From NCBI RefSeq assembly GCF_023062595.1, contig NZ_JALLAN010000001.1, positions 372,001-436,000 on the forward strand: DNA of 64,000 bases, written 5' to 3'. The DNA is from Arthrobacter rhizosphaerae. Lineage in GTDB: Bacteria; Actinomycetota; Actinomycetes; Actinomycetales; Micrococcaceae. This document shows positions 8,132-18,122 of the stretch, piece after piece. The position numbers and the translations under genes are program-made. The notes under the pieces were generated by a model that did not search any database, was not told the DNA's origin, and saw only the letters and a list, made by a program, of their open reading frames with translations. Position 1 is the first letter of the stretch. Each line of letters starts with the position of its first letter.

Positions 8132-8767
8132 CTAGTTCCAGCCGTGTCGCGCCCTGAGTGCGTCAGCCACCATAACGAAACTGCCGGCGTCGATGATGGC
8201 ACCCTCGCGGCGAATGTCCCTGGGGTTGATCTGGAGGATGCGGTCAAGCCTCGCTTCGCTGGGCCGCCATTGCCGGTCCCAGCTTCCAGGGCCAAGGTCA
8301 ACGTAGTCGCCGCTCCGGCGATGGTCCTTTCCATGATCCTTGGTGGTGAGCATAACTCCCAGAAGATAACGCCCATGGCTGCCAATCAACAGCACCGGGC
8401 GGTCTTTGCCCCGCGAGTGGTCCTCTTCAAACGGGACCCAGGTCCAGATCACTTCTCCGGGGTCCGGTTTGCCGTCGGGGGAGGGGGCATACCGCAGGTG
8501 GGCGGTGCCGGTGAAGTCGCCGCTATAAGGAGCAGAAAGCCCTGAGGAAGGGTTGAAGGTGGCGCGTTTGATAGCAGAGGGCTTCACGGGTGCTGCTGCC
8601 CCTCGCCGGTGATCCTTCCTGACGGGAGCCGCACCTCTGACGGGAGCCGCCCCGCGCGTTCCCTTTTTCCCGGCAGGCGCCTGCCCGCGCAGCCCTTCCA
8701 GAAGCCGCAGGGATGAACGGACGATTGCGCCTAATGAGCGGAAGTTCAGGGCCATGGAGAAAACCAT
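8132..8767 (-). CDS. PemK/MazF-like protein with a basic N-terminal extension
   Basis: A 211-residue protein. The C-terminal ~115 residues resemble the PemK/MazF fold: DPGEVIWTWVPFEEDHSRGK, RPVLLIG, LLGVMLTTKDH. MazF-type proteins are RNases that act as toxins. The first ~75 residues are rich in Ala, Pro, Arg and Gly and probably disordered. No antitoxin gene is adjacent: neighbours are rpsT and lepA. A stand-alone housekeeping or RNA-binding role is thus as likely as a toxin role. ATG codons at 8767 and 8755 are both possible starts; the first has GAAGG just upstream. Confidence 0.65.
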   Translation of the reverse strand: MVFSMALNFRSLGAIVRSSLRLLEGLRGQAPAGKKGTRGAAPVRGAAPVRKDHRRGAAAPVKPSAIKRATFNPSSGLSAPYSGDFTGTAHLRYAPSPDGKPDPGEVIWTWVPFEEDHSRGKDRPVLLIGSHGRYLLGVMLTTKDHGKDHRRSGDYVDLGPGSWDRQWRPSEARLDRILQINPRDIRREGAIIDAGSFVMVADALRARHGWN

Positions 8768-8975
8768 ACCTTCGTGGGGTCATGGGCGCCGCCCCAGTCT
8801 TGCCGGTGCCGTGAGAGGTGCCGGTGCATCCTTCCCGGATAGGATGCACCGCAGAACCGCCGAACGTGGGAGACTATAACTTCAGAGAAGTGGCAGGCGG
8901 CCGGACAAATTGCAGCCGTCGTGCTCCCTGGAAGCCATCAGTATCGCCAACAGAAGCCAACAGTAAGGACCCTGC

Positions 8976-10829
8976 GTGTCTCCCATGGCCCGCACCGCAC
9001 CGGTGCCCGCCGCGACAGATCCGGCCATCATCCGGAACTTCTGCATCATTGCCCACATTGACCACGGTAAATCCACCCTGGCCGACCGCATGCTGCAGTA
9101 CACCGGCGTCGTTCAATCCCGCGACATGAAGGCCCAGTATCTGGACCGTATGGACATCGAACGCGAGCGCGGCATCACCATCAAGTCCCAGGCTGTGCGC
9201 ATGCCCTGGGAACTGGACGGTGCCAGCTATGCGCTGAACATGATCGATACTCCAGGCCACGTTGACTTCACCTACGAGGTATCGCGTTCCTTGGCCGCCT
9301 GCGAAGGCGCAGTGCTCCTCGTGGACGCGGCGCAGGGCATTGAAGCCCAGACCCTCGCCAACCTCTACCTGGCGATGGAAAACAACCTCACCATCATCCC
9401 GGTCCTCAACAAGATCGACCTTCCGGCGGCGCAGCCGGAGAAGTATGCTGCCGAGCTTGCCAACCTGATCGGCGGCGATCCCGATGAAGTGCTGCGCGTC
9501 TCCGGTAAGACCGGTGCCGGCGTGGAAGCCCTGCTGGACAAGATCGTCCGTGATCTGCCGGCCCCCGTGGGCGATCCGAACGCCCCGGCCCGAGCCATGA
9601 TTTTCGACTCGGTCTACGACACCTACCGGGGCGTAGTGACGTACGTCCGAGTCGTGGACGGCATGCTGCATCCGCGGGAGAGGATCCAGATGATGTCCAC
9701 GCGTGCAACTCACGAGCTTTTGGAAATCGGTGTGAGCTCCCCGGAGCCCACACCCTCCAAGGGCCTGGGCGTCGGCGAGGTCGGCTACCTGATTACGGGT
9801 GTGAAGGACGTCCGCCAGTCCAAGGTCGGAGACACCGTCACCAACCTTGCCAAGCCGGCTGCGGAATCACTCAGCGGCTATGCGGATGCCAAGCCCATGG
9901 TCTTCTCCGGGCTGTACCCGTTGGACGGCACGGACTATCCGGTGCTGCGCGATGCGCTCGAGAAGCTGATGCTCAACGATGCCGCTCTGGTGTACGAGCC
10001 GGAGACATCCGCCGCATTGGGCTTCGGATTCCGTGTGGGTTTCCTGGGCCTGCTGCACCTGGAAATCACGCGTGAGCGGCTCGAACGCGAATACAACCTT
10101 GACCTGATCTCCACAGCTCCCAACGTGGAATACGAGGTCACCCTGGAGGACAAGAGGGTGGTCCACGTGACCAACCCCAGCGAGTATCCCACCGGGAAGA
10201 TCGCAGAGGTCCGCGAGCCGATGGTCTCCGCCACCATCCTCGCGCCGAACGAGTTCGTCGGAGCCATCATGGAACTGTGCCAAAGCCGGCGCGGCATCAT
10301 GGGCGGCATGGACTACCTCTCCGAGGACCGCGTGGAAATCCGGTACCGTCTGCCTCTTGCCGAAATCGTCTTTGATTTCTTCGACATCCTCAAATCCAAG
10401 ACCCGAGGTTACGGGTCGCTGGACTGGAAGGCCGACGGCGAACAGGTTGCCGATCTGGTCAAGGTGGACATCATGCTCCAGGGCGAACAGGTGGATGCAT
10501 TCTCCGCCATCACCCACCGCGACAAGGCCTACGCCTATGGCGTGATGATGACTGGCAAGCTCCGCGAACTCATCCCCAGGCAGCAGTTCGAGGTTCCGAT
10601 CCAGGCAGCCATCGGCTCCAGGATCATCGCACGTGAAAGCATCCGGGCCATCCGCAAGGACGTACTGGCCAAATGCTACGGCGGTGACATCTCCAGGAAG
10701 CGCAAATTGCTGGAGAAGCAAAAGGAAGGCAAGAAGCGCATGAAGATGGTGGGCCGCGTGGAGGTCCCCCAGGAAGCATTCATCGCCGCCCTGACCACAG
10801 ACGAGTCCAAGGACAAGGCCAAGAAGTAG
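8976..10829 (+). CDS. lepA: Elongation factor 4 (ribosomal back-translocase)
   Basis: A 617-residue translational GTPase. G-domain motifs are [14 protein letters not shown] (P-loop), [12 protein letters not shown] and NKIDLP; the switch region reads [14 protein letters not shown]. The C-terminal LepA-specific domain follows ([28 protein letters not shown]). It promotes back-translocation or repair of stalled ribosomes at the membrane. GTG at 8976 follows a TAAGGAC site; an ATG three codons later is an alternative. hemW follows 36 bp downstream, as is common in actinobacteria. Confidence 0.97.
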   Translation: MSPMARTAPVPAATDPAIIRNFCIIAHIDHGKSTLADRMLQYTGVVQSRDMKAQYLDRMDIERERGITIKSQAVRMPWELDGASYALNMIDTPGHVDFTYEVSRSLAACEGAVLLVDAAQGIEAQTLANLYLAMENNLTIIPVLNKIDLPAAQPEKYAAELANLIGGDPDEVLRVSGKTGAGVEALLDKIVRDLPAPVGDPNAPARAMIFDSVYDTYRGVVTYVRVVDGMLHPRERIQMMSTRATHELLEIGVSSPEPTPSKGLGVGEVGYLITGVKDVRQSKVGDTVTNLAKPAAESLSGYADAKPMVFSGLYPLDGTDYPVLRDALEKLMLNDAALVYEPETSAALGFGFRVGFLGLLHLEITRERLEREYNLDLISTAPNVEYEVTLEDKRVVHVTNPSEYPTGKIAEVREPMVSATILAPNEFVGAIMELCQSRRGIMGGMDYLSEDRVEIRYRLPLAEIVFDFFDILKSKTRGYGSLDWKADGEQVADLVKVDIMLQGEQVDAFSAITHRDKAYAYGVMMTGKLRELIPRQQFEVPIQAAIGSRIIARESIRAIRKDVLAKCYGGDISRKRKLLEKQKEGKKRMKMVGRVEVPQEAFIAALTTDESKDKAKK

Positions 10830-10865
10830 TGAACACAGCGTCCGGCAACACCGGAGGCCCCTGCA

Positions 10866-12095
10866 ATGCCTAGCACCCTTCCCCTCGGCGACCCCGCGCC
10901 GTCGGACGGCCTGCTGCCCGCCCAGGCAGTGGAAGGTGCGGCGGAGCGGGCGTTCGGTCTGTACGTCCATATTCCGTTCTGCGCCGTCCGCTGTGGCTAT
11001 TGCGACTTCAACACGTACACTGCCACCGAACTTGGTGGGGGCGCGTCTCAGGATGCCTACGCCGGCACTGCAATCTCCGAAGTGCAGTTGGCGGGCCGTG
11101 CGTTGATGCAGTCCGGACTCCCCGCCAGGAGGCTCAGCACAGTGTTCTTCGGCGGGGGCACGCCTACCCTGCTTCCCGCGGATGACCTTGCCCTGATCCT
11201 TCGTGCTGCCATCGATCAGTGGGGGATCGAGGACGGCGCGGAAGTCACTACCGAAGCGAACCCCGATTCGGTAACCCCTGAGTCTCTTGCAATCCTCAAG
11301 GCAGCCGGGTTCACCCGGGTCTCGTTCGGCATGCAATCCGCGGTTCCGCACGTATTGAAGGTCCTCGACCGGACGCATACGCCCAGCAGGGTGCCGCAGG
11401 TGGTGCAATGGGCGCGGGAGGCCGGGCTCGCTGTCAGCCTGGACCTCATCTACGGTACGCCGGGTGAATCGCTGGATGACTGGCAACATTCATTGGAGAC
11501 GGCCCTGTCCTACCAGCCCGACCACATCAGCGCCTATGCGCTGATCGTAGAGGACGGCACCAAACTTGCCGCCCAGATCCGCCGTGGCGAGGTCCCTGGA
11601 ATCGACGACGACGACCACGCCGACAAGTATGAACTCGCCGACCAGCTGATCACCGAAGCCGGTCTCAGCTGGTATGAGGTCAGCAACTGGGCCCGCACGC
11701 CGGAGCAGGCCTGCCGCCATAACCTTGCCTACTGGCGCGGTGACGACTGGTGGGGAGTGGGACCCGGAGCGCACTCACATGTGGGCGGAGTGCGATGGTG
11801 GAACGTCAAACACCCCACAGCGTACGCTGGACGCCTTGGGCAGGGACTGTCCCCGGCAGCCGGACGGGAGACCCTCGACGCCGGAACACGCAGCGTGGAG
11901 CGCATCATGCTGGAGGCGAGGCTGTCCTCAGGCCTGGACGTCGAAGCTCTGGATGCCGCCGGGCGCCGTGCCGTTGCCGGCCTGATAGCCGACGAGCTGG
12001 TCGATGCACCAGCCGCTTTTCAGGGGCGGCTGGTCCTGACTCTCAAGGGTCGGTTGCTTGCTGACGCCGTGGTTCGACGCGTCCTGCCGGACTAG
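10866..12095 (+). CDS. hemW: Radical SAM heme chaperone
   Basis: A 409-residue radical SAM protein of the HemW/HemN-like family, thought to insert heme into respiratory proteins. The iron-sulfur motif is HIPFCAVRCGYCDFN (CxxxCxxC), followed by FFGGGTPTLLP, TEANPDSV and LDLIYGTPGES, all HemW signatures. True HemN coproporphyrinogen dehydrogenases have a further cysteine motif not seen here, so chaperone is the better call. It starts at ATG 10866, 36 bp after lepA. Confidence 0.92.
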   Translation: MPSTLPLGDPAPSDGLLPAQAVEGAAERAFGLYVHIPFCAVRCGYCDFNTYTATELGGGASQDAYAGTAISEVQLAGRALMQSGLPARRLSTVFFGGGTPTLLPADDLALILRAAIDQWGIEDGAEVTTEANPDSVTPESLAILKAAGFTRVSFGMQSAVPHVLKVLDRTHTPSRVPQVVQWAREAGLAVSLDLIYGTPGESLDDWQHSLETALSYQPDHISAYALIVEDGTKLAAQIRRGEVPGIDDDDHADKYELADQLITEAGLSWYEVSNWARTPEQACRHNLAYWRGDDWWGVGPGAHSHVGGVRWWNVKHPTAYAGRLGQGLSPAAGRETLDAGTRSVERIMLEARLSSGLDVEALDAAGRRAVAGLIADELVDAPAAFQGRLVLTLKGRLLADAVVRRVLPD

Positions 12096-12120
12096 TCAGG
12101 CAGGCGCCGCTCTGCCGGGG

Positions 12121-12540
12121 CTACTTGATCCACCGCAGATTGAACGGGTAGCGGTGCGGCTGACCCCGGTTGACATGGATCCCGGCGGCCACGGCAAAGC
12201 AGGTCAGGGCGATCCAGATCCCGGTGGCAAGCACAGCGAAGAGATTGCCGACCACGGGAAGCATGACCAGTATGTTGGCGATTACTGCGGCAATGGTGGG
12301 AGGAAGCGTAAAGTTCAGGGCTTCTTTGGATTCCTGGGCGGTAAAGGGACCCCGCTCTTTGAAGATCAGGTAGATCAGCAGTGAAGGTACGCACCCGAGG
12401 ATGCCGCCGAAGTGCGCCAGTGTTGCCCATTGACGGTCCTCGCTGGCGGTCAACGGCAGCGCGTTGGCTGGAACACCATGGTACTGGGACTGACCCTGGC
12501 TGCCATGGTCGTCCCTGTGTTCACGTGCGTCTTCTGCCAC
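12121..12540 (-). CDS. DUF4870 membrane protein
   Basis: A 139-residue protein with a polar N-terminus. The conserved DUF4870 pattern follows: WATLAHFGGILGCVPSLLIY, KERGPFTAQESKEALNF and two further hydrophobic segments, for about three or four helices in all. GTG at 12540 has AAAGGA seven bases upstream and is preferred to the ATG at 12600, which has no ribosome site. Function is unknown; relatives are widespread small membrane proteins. It converges on hemW and lies downstream of the DUF3097 gene on the same strand. Confidence 0.78.
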   Translation of the reverse strand: MAEDAREHRDDHGSQGQSQYHGVPANALPLTASEDRQWATLAHFGGILGCVPSLLIYLIFKERGPFTAQESKEALNFTLPPTIAAVIANILVMLPVVGNLFAVLATGIWIALTCFAVAAGIHVNRGQPHRYPFNLRWIK

Positions 12541-12669
12541 GGTTACGTCCTTTGGATTGCAGTGGTGCGTTGGTGCCTGGATAGCAGGGGAGGCTTGCAA
12601 GAAGCCACCGCCGTTCCAAGAATACTGGTTTCCGTCCGGCTTCGCGGGGTAGCCTCGGCGCGCCGGTTG

Positions 12670-13521
12670 CTAGGGAGCTGTCAGGAAATCGATGACCTCT
12701 TCCACACGGCCCAGGAGTGATGGTTCAAGATCGGCATAAGTCCGCACTGCGCCGAGGAGTTTTTGCCACCCGAGGCCGATGTCTTCCTTTGTGGAGTGGG
12801 GCCAGCCAAAGGCGGCCAGAATACCTGTCTTCCAGTCCATGCCACGCGGGATCGCGGGCCACTGCTCTATTCCAAGGACACCGGGCCGGATTGCCTGCCA
12901 TACGTCAACGTAGGGGTGTCCGACGATCAGCACGTTTCCTGCCGCCCCCGGCGATGACATTACCGACTGTGCAATCCGGGACTCCTTGGAACCGGCTACA
13001 AGGTGGTCCACCAGCACCCCGAGACGCCGGTTGGGTCCGGGTTGGAACGCGGCCACCGCGCCTGCCAGGTCATCAATGCCGTGGAGGGGTTCGACGACGA
13101 TCCCTTCGATCCTGAGGTCATCACCCCAAACTTTCTCCACCAGTTCGGCGTCGTGCTTTCCTTCCACCCAGATGCGGCTTGCTTTGGCGACCTGCGCACG
13201 TTGGCCCTCTACGCGGACCGAGCCGGAGGCCGTCCGCTGGGGACCGGCGGAAGCGGCGTCTTTGCGGGGCGCCGGCGGGAGCAACCGGATGGGTTGACCT
13301 TCCAGCAGGAAGCCGAAGCCCAGGCGGAAGGACCGTGACTTACCCCGGCGGTCCTCGAGGGCCACAACGTGCATTCCACCGGACTTTTCAACCCTGGTGA
13401 CGGCTCCTACCCATCCGGACTGGACGTCTTCGAGGACCATTCCACGTTCCACCGGAACGCAAGGGAGCTCACGTTTGGCGGGCACCGTGATGTCCTGCGG
13501 GCCCCAGTCCTGGTATGTCAT
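12670..13521 (-). CDS. DUF3097 protein (TOPRIM-like)
   Basis: A 283-residue actinobacterial protein. The segment SRIWVEGKHDAELVEKVWGD, then VVEPLHGIDDL, and later VLIVGHPYVDVWQAIRP are characteristic of DUF3097. WVEGKHDAE resembles the glutamate motif of TOPRIM domains. The ATG at 13521 (MTYQDWGPQDI) matches the usual N-terminus; the frame is open to an ATG at 13635, but those extra 38 residues look non-native. It is divergent from hrcA, and the CIRCE site lies between them. Biochemical role unknown. Confidence 0.8.
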   Translation of the reverse strand: MTYQDWGPQDITVPAKRELPCVPVERGMVLEDVQSGWVGAVTRVEKSGGMHVVALEDRRGKSRSFRLGFGFLLEGQPIRLLPPAPRKDAASAGPQRTASGSVRVEGQRAQVAKASRIWVEGKHDAELVEKVWGDDLRIEGIVVEPLHGIDDLAGAVAAFQPGPNRRLGVLVDHLVAGSKESRIAQSVMSSPGAAGNVLIVGHPYVDVWQAIRPGVLGIEQWPAIPRGMDWKTGILAAFGWPHSTKEDIGLGWQKLLGAVRTYADLEPSLLGRVEEVIDFLTAP

Positions 13522-13645
13522 CGCCACTCTGCTTTTCACTTGGAATCCGCTCGTGGCCTCGGGAATCTGCACGCGCCGGTTCACTGCGGGAGTTTCGCCC
13601 GGAGCGGTACCAATGCTAACAACGCGTTGAGTCATATTAGACTGG

Positions 13646-13672
13646 TTAGCACTGAGGCATGTCGAGTGCTAA
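13646..13672. promoter_or_regulatory. CIRCE element (HrcA operator)
   Basis: The inverted repeat TTAGCACTG - 9 bases - GAGTGCTAA matches the CIRCE consensus TTAGCACTC-N9-GAGTGCTAA with one mismatch, the last base of the left arm. It sits 112 bp before the hrcA start and 124 bp before the DUF3097 start. HrcA represses its own operon by binding CIRCE, so this is the expected autoregulatory site for hrcA-dnaJ. Confidence 0.93.
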
Positions 13673-13784
13673 CCGCGGAACTCCGTCGTGACGTGGAGCC
13701 CGACAATTAAGCGTCGTGAGGTTGAACGCGGACCTCGAGCCGACAGCACAGACATTTGGGCGGACAGCAGATCGGAGGTGGACA

Positions 13785-14804
13785 GTGAGCGAACCACGCA
13801 AACTTGAAGTGTTGCGTGCCATCGTGGAGGACTATGTCCATTCACGTGAACCAGTGGGCTCGAAAGCCCTCGTGGAACGGCACCATCTGGGAGTGTCCAG
13901 TGCGACCATCCGCAATGACATGGCTGCGTTGGAGGATGAAGGCCTCATCACCGCACCCCACACAAGCGCCGGCCGCATACCCACGGACAAGGGCTACCGG
14001 CTGTTTGTCGACCAGATTTCTGCCGTCAAACCTCTCTCACAGGCAGAACGCCGGGCCATCCAGTCCCTCCTGGAGGGATCTGACGATCTCGACGACGTCC
14101 TCGAGCGCACCGTCCGCCTGCTGTCGCAGCTGACCAACCAGGTTGCTGTGGTGCAGTACCCGCACCTGAGCCGGGCGCTGGTGCGCCACATAGAATTCGT
14201 CCTGCTGGCACCGCGGCAGGTTCTGATCGTGCTGATTGCTGATACCGGGAAAGTGGACCAGCGGGTTATCGACGCGGGGCAGGATCTGGGCGATGAAGTC
14301 TTGGCTGCCCTGCGCACCCGGTTCCTCATGGGCCTGTCCGGCACACCCCTGAGCCAACTGCCCCACGTTCTCCCCAGCGTGGTTGCCTCCTGCGAACCGT
14401 CCCGCCGTAACGTGGCACAGGCCTTGGCCCGTGGACTCGAAGGACTCGCCCACAGCAGCCGCGAGGAACGCATGGTCATGGCTGGAACAGCCAACCTGGC
14501 CAGGTCCAACGTGGACTTCCCCCTGAGTATCGGCCCCGTTCTGGAAGCACTGGAGGAACAGGTGGTGATGTTGCGCCTGCTCAGCGAGATGGCTCAGGAT
14601 CCGCGGGGGGTTACCGTGAGCATCGGTCGCGAGAACCCGTACGACGGCCTGGCGGAGGCCTCCGTGGTGGCCACCGGATACGGGCCTGACTCAAGTTCCA
14701 AGATCGGGGTTCTCGGCCCGACACGGATGGATTACCCCACCAGCATGGCCGCCGTCAGAGCCGTCGCCCGCTACCTTTCCAGGATCCTCGGCCCCGGGGG
14801 CTGA
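13785..14804 (+). CDS. hrcA: Heat-inducible transcription repressor HrcA
   Basis: A 339-residue repressor with an N-terminal winged helix ([20 protein letters not shown], then [20 protein letters not shown]) and the HrcA effector/dimer domain. The start is GTG at 13785 behind GGAGGTGGACA; an upstream in-frame codon at 13716 lacks a ribosome site. Folding of HrcA depends on GroEL, so it senses free chaperone. It lies downstream of a CIRCE element and 95 bp upstream of dnaJ. The hrcA-dnaJ-rsmE order is standard in this phylum. Confidence 0.95.
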   Translation: MSEPRKLEVLRAIVEDYVHSREPVGSKALVERHHLGVSSATIRNDMAALEDEGLITAPHTSAGRIPTDKGYRLFVDQISAVKPLSQAERRAIQSLLEGSDDLDDVLERTVRLLSQLTNQVAVVQYPHLSRALVRHIEFVLLAPRQVLIVLIADTGKVDQRVIDAGQDLGDEVLAALRTRFLMGLSGTPLSQLPHVLPSVVASCEPSRRNVAQALARGLEGLAHSSREERMVMAGTANLARSNVDFPLSIGPVLEALEEQVVMLRLLSEMAQDPRGVTVSIGRENPYDGLAEASVVATGYGPDSSSKIGVLGPTRMDYPTSMAAVRAVARYLSRILGPGG

Positions 14805-14899
14805 CGGTCCCACCCGATTCTGCGCCCGCACCTGAGGCGCCGCGTTCGTAGACAGCGCGTTCCTATCACAGGCAGTACAACCAGGAAGAGACACAAACT

Positions 14900-16024
14900 T
14901 TGAGCAGCCATTACGACGTCCTTGGAGTCTCACCGGAGGCCACCGGCGAAGAAATCAAGAAGGCCTACCGGAAGCTTGCACGTACCCTGCACCCGGATGT
15001 GAACCCTGGTCCTGATGCCTCCGACAAGTTCAAGGCCGTGACCCACGCCTACGAGGTGCTCTCGGACCCCCAAAAACGCCGTGTGTATGACACCACAGGC
15101 AACGAGAACGGTACGGACAACGGCTTCGGCGGCGGTTATGCCGGCCAGGGCTTCGCATTCCAGGACATTTTTGACACCTTCTTCGGTGCCGGCGGTTCCG
15201 CAGGACCTGCCTCCCGCGTGCGCCGGGGGCAGGATGCCCTCATCAGCGTCCGCATCGACCTGCGCGATGCAGTATTCGGCGTCAATAAAAAGCTCGAAGT
15301 GGACACGGCGGTCCTCTGCCCGAGCTGCGAGGGCTCGTGCTGCCGTCCGGGCACCCACCCGGTCCGCTGCGACATCTGCGGCGGAAGCGGACAAGTGCAG
15401 CGCGCCGTCCGCTCCATCCTGGGACAGGTCATGACCGCGGCTCCCTGCGGCTCCTGCGAAGGGTTTGGAACGATCATCAAAGACCCTTGCAATGAGTGCA
15501 ACGGCCAGGGCAGGATCCGGAGCCGCCGCTCCATGACCGTCAAGGTCCCCGCGGGCGTGGCTACCGGAACAAGGATCCAGTTGTCCGGCCAGGGCGAAGC
15601 AGGTCCCGCAGGCGGCCCCTCCGGCGATTTGTACGTGGAAATCAGGGTCAACGCGGACTCCACATACCTGCGCGAAGGCGACGACCTTCACGCCACCCTC
15701 AATATCCCCATGACGGCCGCTGCCCTCGGCACCGAAATCACCCTGGAGACTTTCGACGGCGAGCAGGAGATCGACGTCAAGGCAGGCACTCAGTCCGGCG
15801 AGATCATTACGCTCCGCGGCCTTGGAGTCACCCACCTGCGGGGATACGGCCGCGGCGACCTCAAGGTGCACCTGCAGGTTGAAACACCGACCAGGCTCGA
15901 TCCCGCACAGGAGGAGCTGCTCAGGAAACTCGCCAAGCTCCGGGGTGAACAGTTCACTGAAGGCAAACTTGCCGCCAGCGGCGGGGTTTTTGCGAAGCTG
16001 CGGGACAGGTTCGGTAACCTGTAG
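14900..16024 (+). CDS. dnaJ: Chaperone DnaJ
   Basis: A 374-residue type I Hsp40. It has the J-domain ([20 protein letters not shown], with LHPD at about residues 32-35), a Gly/Phe-rich linker, and a zinc domain with four cysteine pairs ([32 protein letters not shown]). Two substrate-binding beta domains follow. The first zinc repeat is the [12 protein letters not shown] version common in actinobacterial DnaJ2. The start is TTG at 14900 with CAGGAAGAG ten bases upstream. It stimulates DnaK ATPase. This is probably the hrcA-linked copy; a second copy near dnaK would be expected elsewhere. Confidence 0.96.
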   Translation: MSSHYDVLGVSPEATGEEIKKAYRKLARTLHPDVNPGPDASDKFKAVTHAYEVLSDPQKRRVYDTTGNENGTDNGFGGGYAGQGFAFQDIFDTFFGAGGSAGPASRVRRGQDALISVRIDLRDAVFGVNKKLEVDTAVLCPSCEGSCCRPGTHPVRCDICGGSGQVQRAVRSILGQVMTAAPCGSCEGFGTIIKDPCNECNGQGRIRSRRSMTVKVPAGVATGTRIQLSGQGEAGPAGGPSGDLYVEIRVNADSTYLREGDDLHATLNIPMTAAALGTEITLETFDGEQEIDVKAGTQSGEIITLRGLGVTHLRGYGRGDLKVHLQVETPTRLDPAQEELLRKLAKLRGEQFTEGKLAASGGVFAKLRDRFGNL

Positions 16025-16026
16025 CA

Positions 16027-16821
16027 GTGAGCAACCCGGTCTTTTTTACCCTTGCAGGAACCCTCGACGGACAGCAACCGGGGTCACAGTTTGTCCTCGA
16101 GGGCCCTGAGGCCCGTCACGCTGTTACGGTCAAACGGCTTGCGGTGGGGGAGCCAGTGGATATTGCGGATGGTTCCGGAAAACGAATGACCGGAATTGTC
16201 ACCTCCGCCGCTCCGTCTGCGCTTACCGTCGAATGCAGGGCATTGGAGGTTGAGGACCGGCCCGGTATCCGGCTGGTCCTTGTGCAGGCCCTGGCGAAAG
16301 GGGACCGTGACGAGCTTGCTGCGGAGACCGCCACTGAGCTCGGGATCGATGCCGTTATTCCCTGGCAGTCAGAACGCTCAATTGTCCGATGGAAAGGCGA
16401 GCGTGCGGCAAAGGCCCATGCCAAATGGCAATCCGTGGTGACAGCAGCTGCCAAGCAGGCGCGAAGGGCGTGGATCCCCGAAGTACGCGACGCCGTCGAC
16501 ACTGCCGCTCTGCAGCGGACTGTCTCGGCGGCTGACCTAGCCATCATTCTGCATGAGGACGCTGTGCGGCCCCTGCGGCAGGTCCTGGAAAGCTGGCACA
16601 ATTCCAACCCTGACCTTGAACTCAGAGATGGTGCCGACGGCGCCGGGGCCAGGGAAGTACTGCTGATTGTGGGGCCGGAGGGTGGAATCAGTCCGCGGGA
16701 GGTGACCAAGCTATGCGACGCCGGGGCAGTAACAGCCTTGCTGGGCAACCATGTCTTGCGGTCCTCCACGGCTGGCCCTGCCGCTACAGTCCTGGCCAGC
16801 GACGTGCTGGGACGCTGGTAA
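16027..16821 (+). CDS. rsmE: 16S rRNA (uracil-1498-N3)-methyltransferase
   Basis: A 264-residue SPOUT-class methyltransferase that modifies U1498 of 16S rRNA in the decoding centre. The N-terminal PUA-like part contains VLEGPEARHAVTVKRLAVGE. The SAM-binding knot is LLIVGPEGGISPREV followed by LGNHVLRSSTAGPAATVLAS. GTG at 16027 is two bases after the dnaJ stop, so the genes are translationally coupled. Length and motifs are normal. Confidence 0.95.
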   Translation: MSNPVFFTLAGTLDGQQPGSQFVLEGPEARHAVTVKRLAVGEPVDIADGSGKRMTGIVTSAAPSALTVECRALEVEDRPGIRLVLVQALAKGDRDELAAETATELGIDAVIPWQSERSIVRWKGERAAKAHAKWQSVVTAAAKQARRAWIPEVRDAVDTAALQRTVSAADLAIILHEDAVRPLRQVLESWHNSNPDLELRDGADGAGAREVLLIVGPEGGISPREVTKLCDAGAVTALLGNHVLRSSTAGPAATVLASDVLGRW

Positions 16822-16855
16822 CAGCAGCTGTTGACTGTGGCAGCTGCGCGCAGCC

Positions 16856-17803
16856 TTAGCGGACGATGAAGCCGCGGCTGTCCACGTTGACTTCGGAGTC
16901 GCCTTGCACGGACAGGATCCGGGACACCCGAAGTTCGTACTTGCCCGGGCCGAGGTTGACCGACAAACCAAAGATCCCCGATTGGGAAGGGTCTGCGGAA
17001 GCGGTAACTTCCCCGCTGAGATACGAGGTTTTGTCGCTGTTTCCCTCCACCCGGAGGATGCGCCAGCGCAGCTTGTTGCCGGGGCTCGTGCTTCGACCGT
17101 TGATCTTCACGACGCCCTCGGGAAATTCAGTTCCCTCCTGCGGATCGATGATCCAAACAGGCGCCACCATTCCGGTACTCCGGGACATGGGAGTACCGAG
17201 CCGTATGTGGTCAAAGCCGAGATAGCCGGTATGACCGTCCACGAGCACTACAACCTGCAACTGCTGATTGGTGTCAATCAGGCCGGCGCTGGCGCCTGCC
17301 GCCGTTGCCGTGTAGACAAGCTGCTGGATAGCGCGATCGGCCGTGTCAGCGTCAAGGTTGCTGTTGAAGGCGTCGGGTGAGACGTCCACCGTGATGACGT
17401 TCTTCCCCGAAATGGAGGTGGCCAGCTCCTTCGGATTTTGCCAGGGAGTGAAAAAGTCAGGGTCCATGGGTTCTTCCGACATCATGGCCCGGAGGGCGCT
17501 GGTGACGGGGTTCTCCTGGGCCGGGACGTCCCGGAACTCCCGGTAAAGGAAGAAGTCCTCGTTGCTCTTGCCCACCCAGTAGACGGGAGCCTTGTTCGAT
17601 GCCTGTGTTGTCTCGAGGGGGGCACTCGTGGTTGGTATGTCCCCGGTGGCGGGAGCCGACGTCGACTGGTCCGCCGTACCGCCGTTGGTGGGGGCGGGCT
17701 GCGGATCGGCAATACAGCCGGAAAGGGTCAAGGCGAGCCCAAGCACCAACGGCAGGAGGGCAGCGCGAAGGTGCCTCTTTCCTGTCGCGTGCCTATCCAT
17801 CAT
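16856..17803 (-). CDS. GerMN-domain lipoprotein with Gmad2 immunoglobulin-like domain
   Basis: A 315-residue exported lipoprotein. The signal peptide ends in the lipobox LSGC (ALLPLVLGLALTLSGCIADP), followed by a Ser/Thr/Pro-rich linker. The central segment resembles the GerMN (sporulation/spore germination) domain, with VITVDVSPDAFNSN and LVYTATAAGASAG. The C-terminal ~100 residues (GTEFPEGVVKINGRS to FIVR) fit the Gmad2 beta-sandwich. The tandem ATGs at 17803 and 17800 follow GGGAAAGAG. Role unknown; probably cell-envelope related. It converges on rsmE. Confidence 0.8.
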   Translation of the reverse strand: MMDRHATGKRHLRAALLPLVLGLALTLSGCIADPQPAPTNGGTADQSTSAPATGDIPTTSAPLETTQASNKAPVYWVGKSNEDFFLYREFRDVPAQENPVTSALRAMMSEEPMDPDFFTPWQNPKELATSISGKNVITVDVSPDAFNSNLDADTADRAIQQLVYTATAAGASAGLIDTNQQLQVVVLVDGHTGYLGFDHIRLGTPMSRSTGMVAPVWIIDPQEGTEFPEGVVKINGRSTSPGNKLRWRILRVEGNSDKTSYLSGEVTASADPSQSGIFGLSVNLGPGKYELRVSRILSVQGDSEVNVDSRGFIVR

Positions 17804-18122
17804 GTGGCTCTTTCCCATAGTTCGTTGTGTCGGCAGTACCCGCAAGCGTGTCTTGGTTACCGCCATTTCCAGCATTACATACGGCTGTCCGCAGCCTCTC
17901 AGGATTACCTCCCAAGCCCGTAACTGCAACGGGAACGATATGAGGACGATACGAAGTTGATATCTAATTTCGGGAACACGTCACGGAACTGTAGCCGCGG
18001 TCACGTCAGCGCTGCGTGGGGGACGCGGGTCTGGCGTAAGATAAGAAGACTCGGCTGACGCCGGGAGTTGCCGACCCAACGATTCCAAACTGGAGGGGAC
18101 CAGAGGCCTGCGGGCCATCATT
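17804..18122. other. Divergent intergenic region, no gene seen
   Basis: About 320 bases between the divergent lipoprotein and phoH genes. No small gene with a ribosome site is visible. It must hold the promoters for both units; I could not assign them with confidence. Confidence 0.5.

Noticed and set aside
9867-11489. 540-codon open frame on the minus strand
   Set aside because: It lies antisense to lepA and hemW, both with clear motifs. Long antisense frames are expected in high-GC DNA and the translation has no domain.
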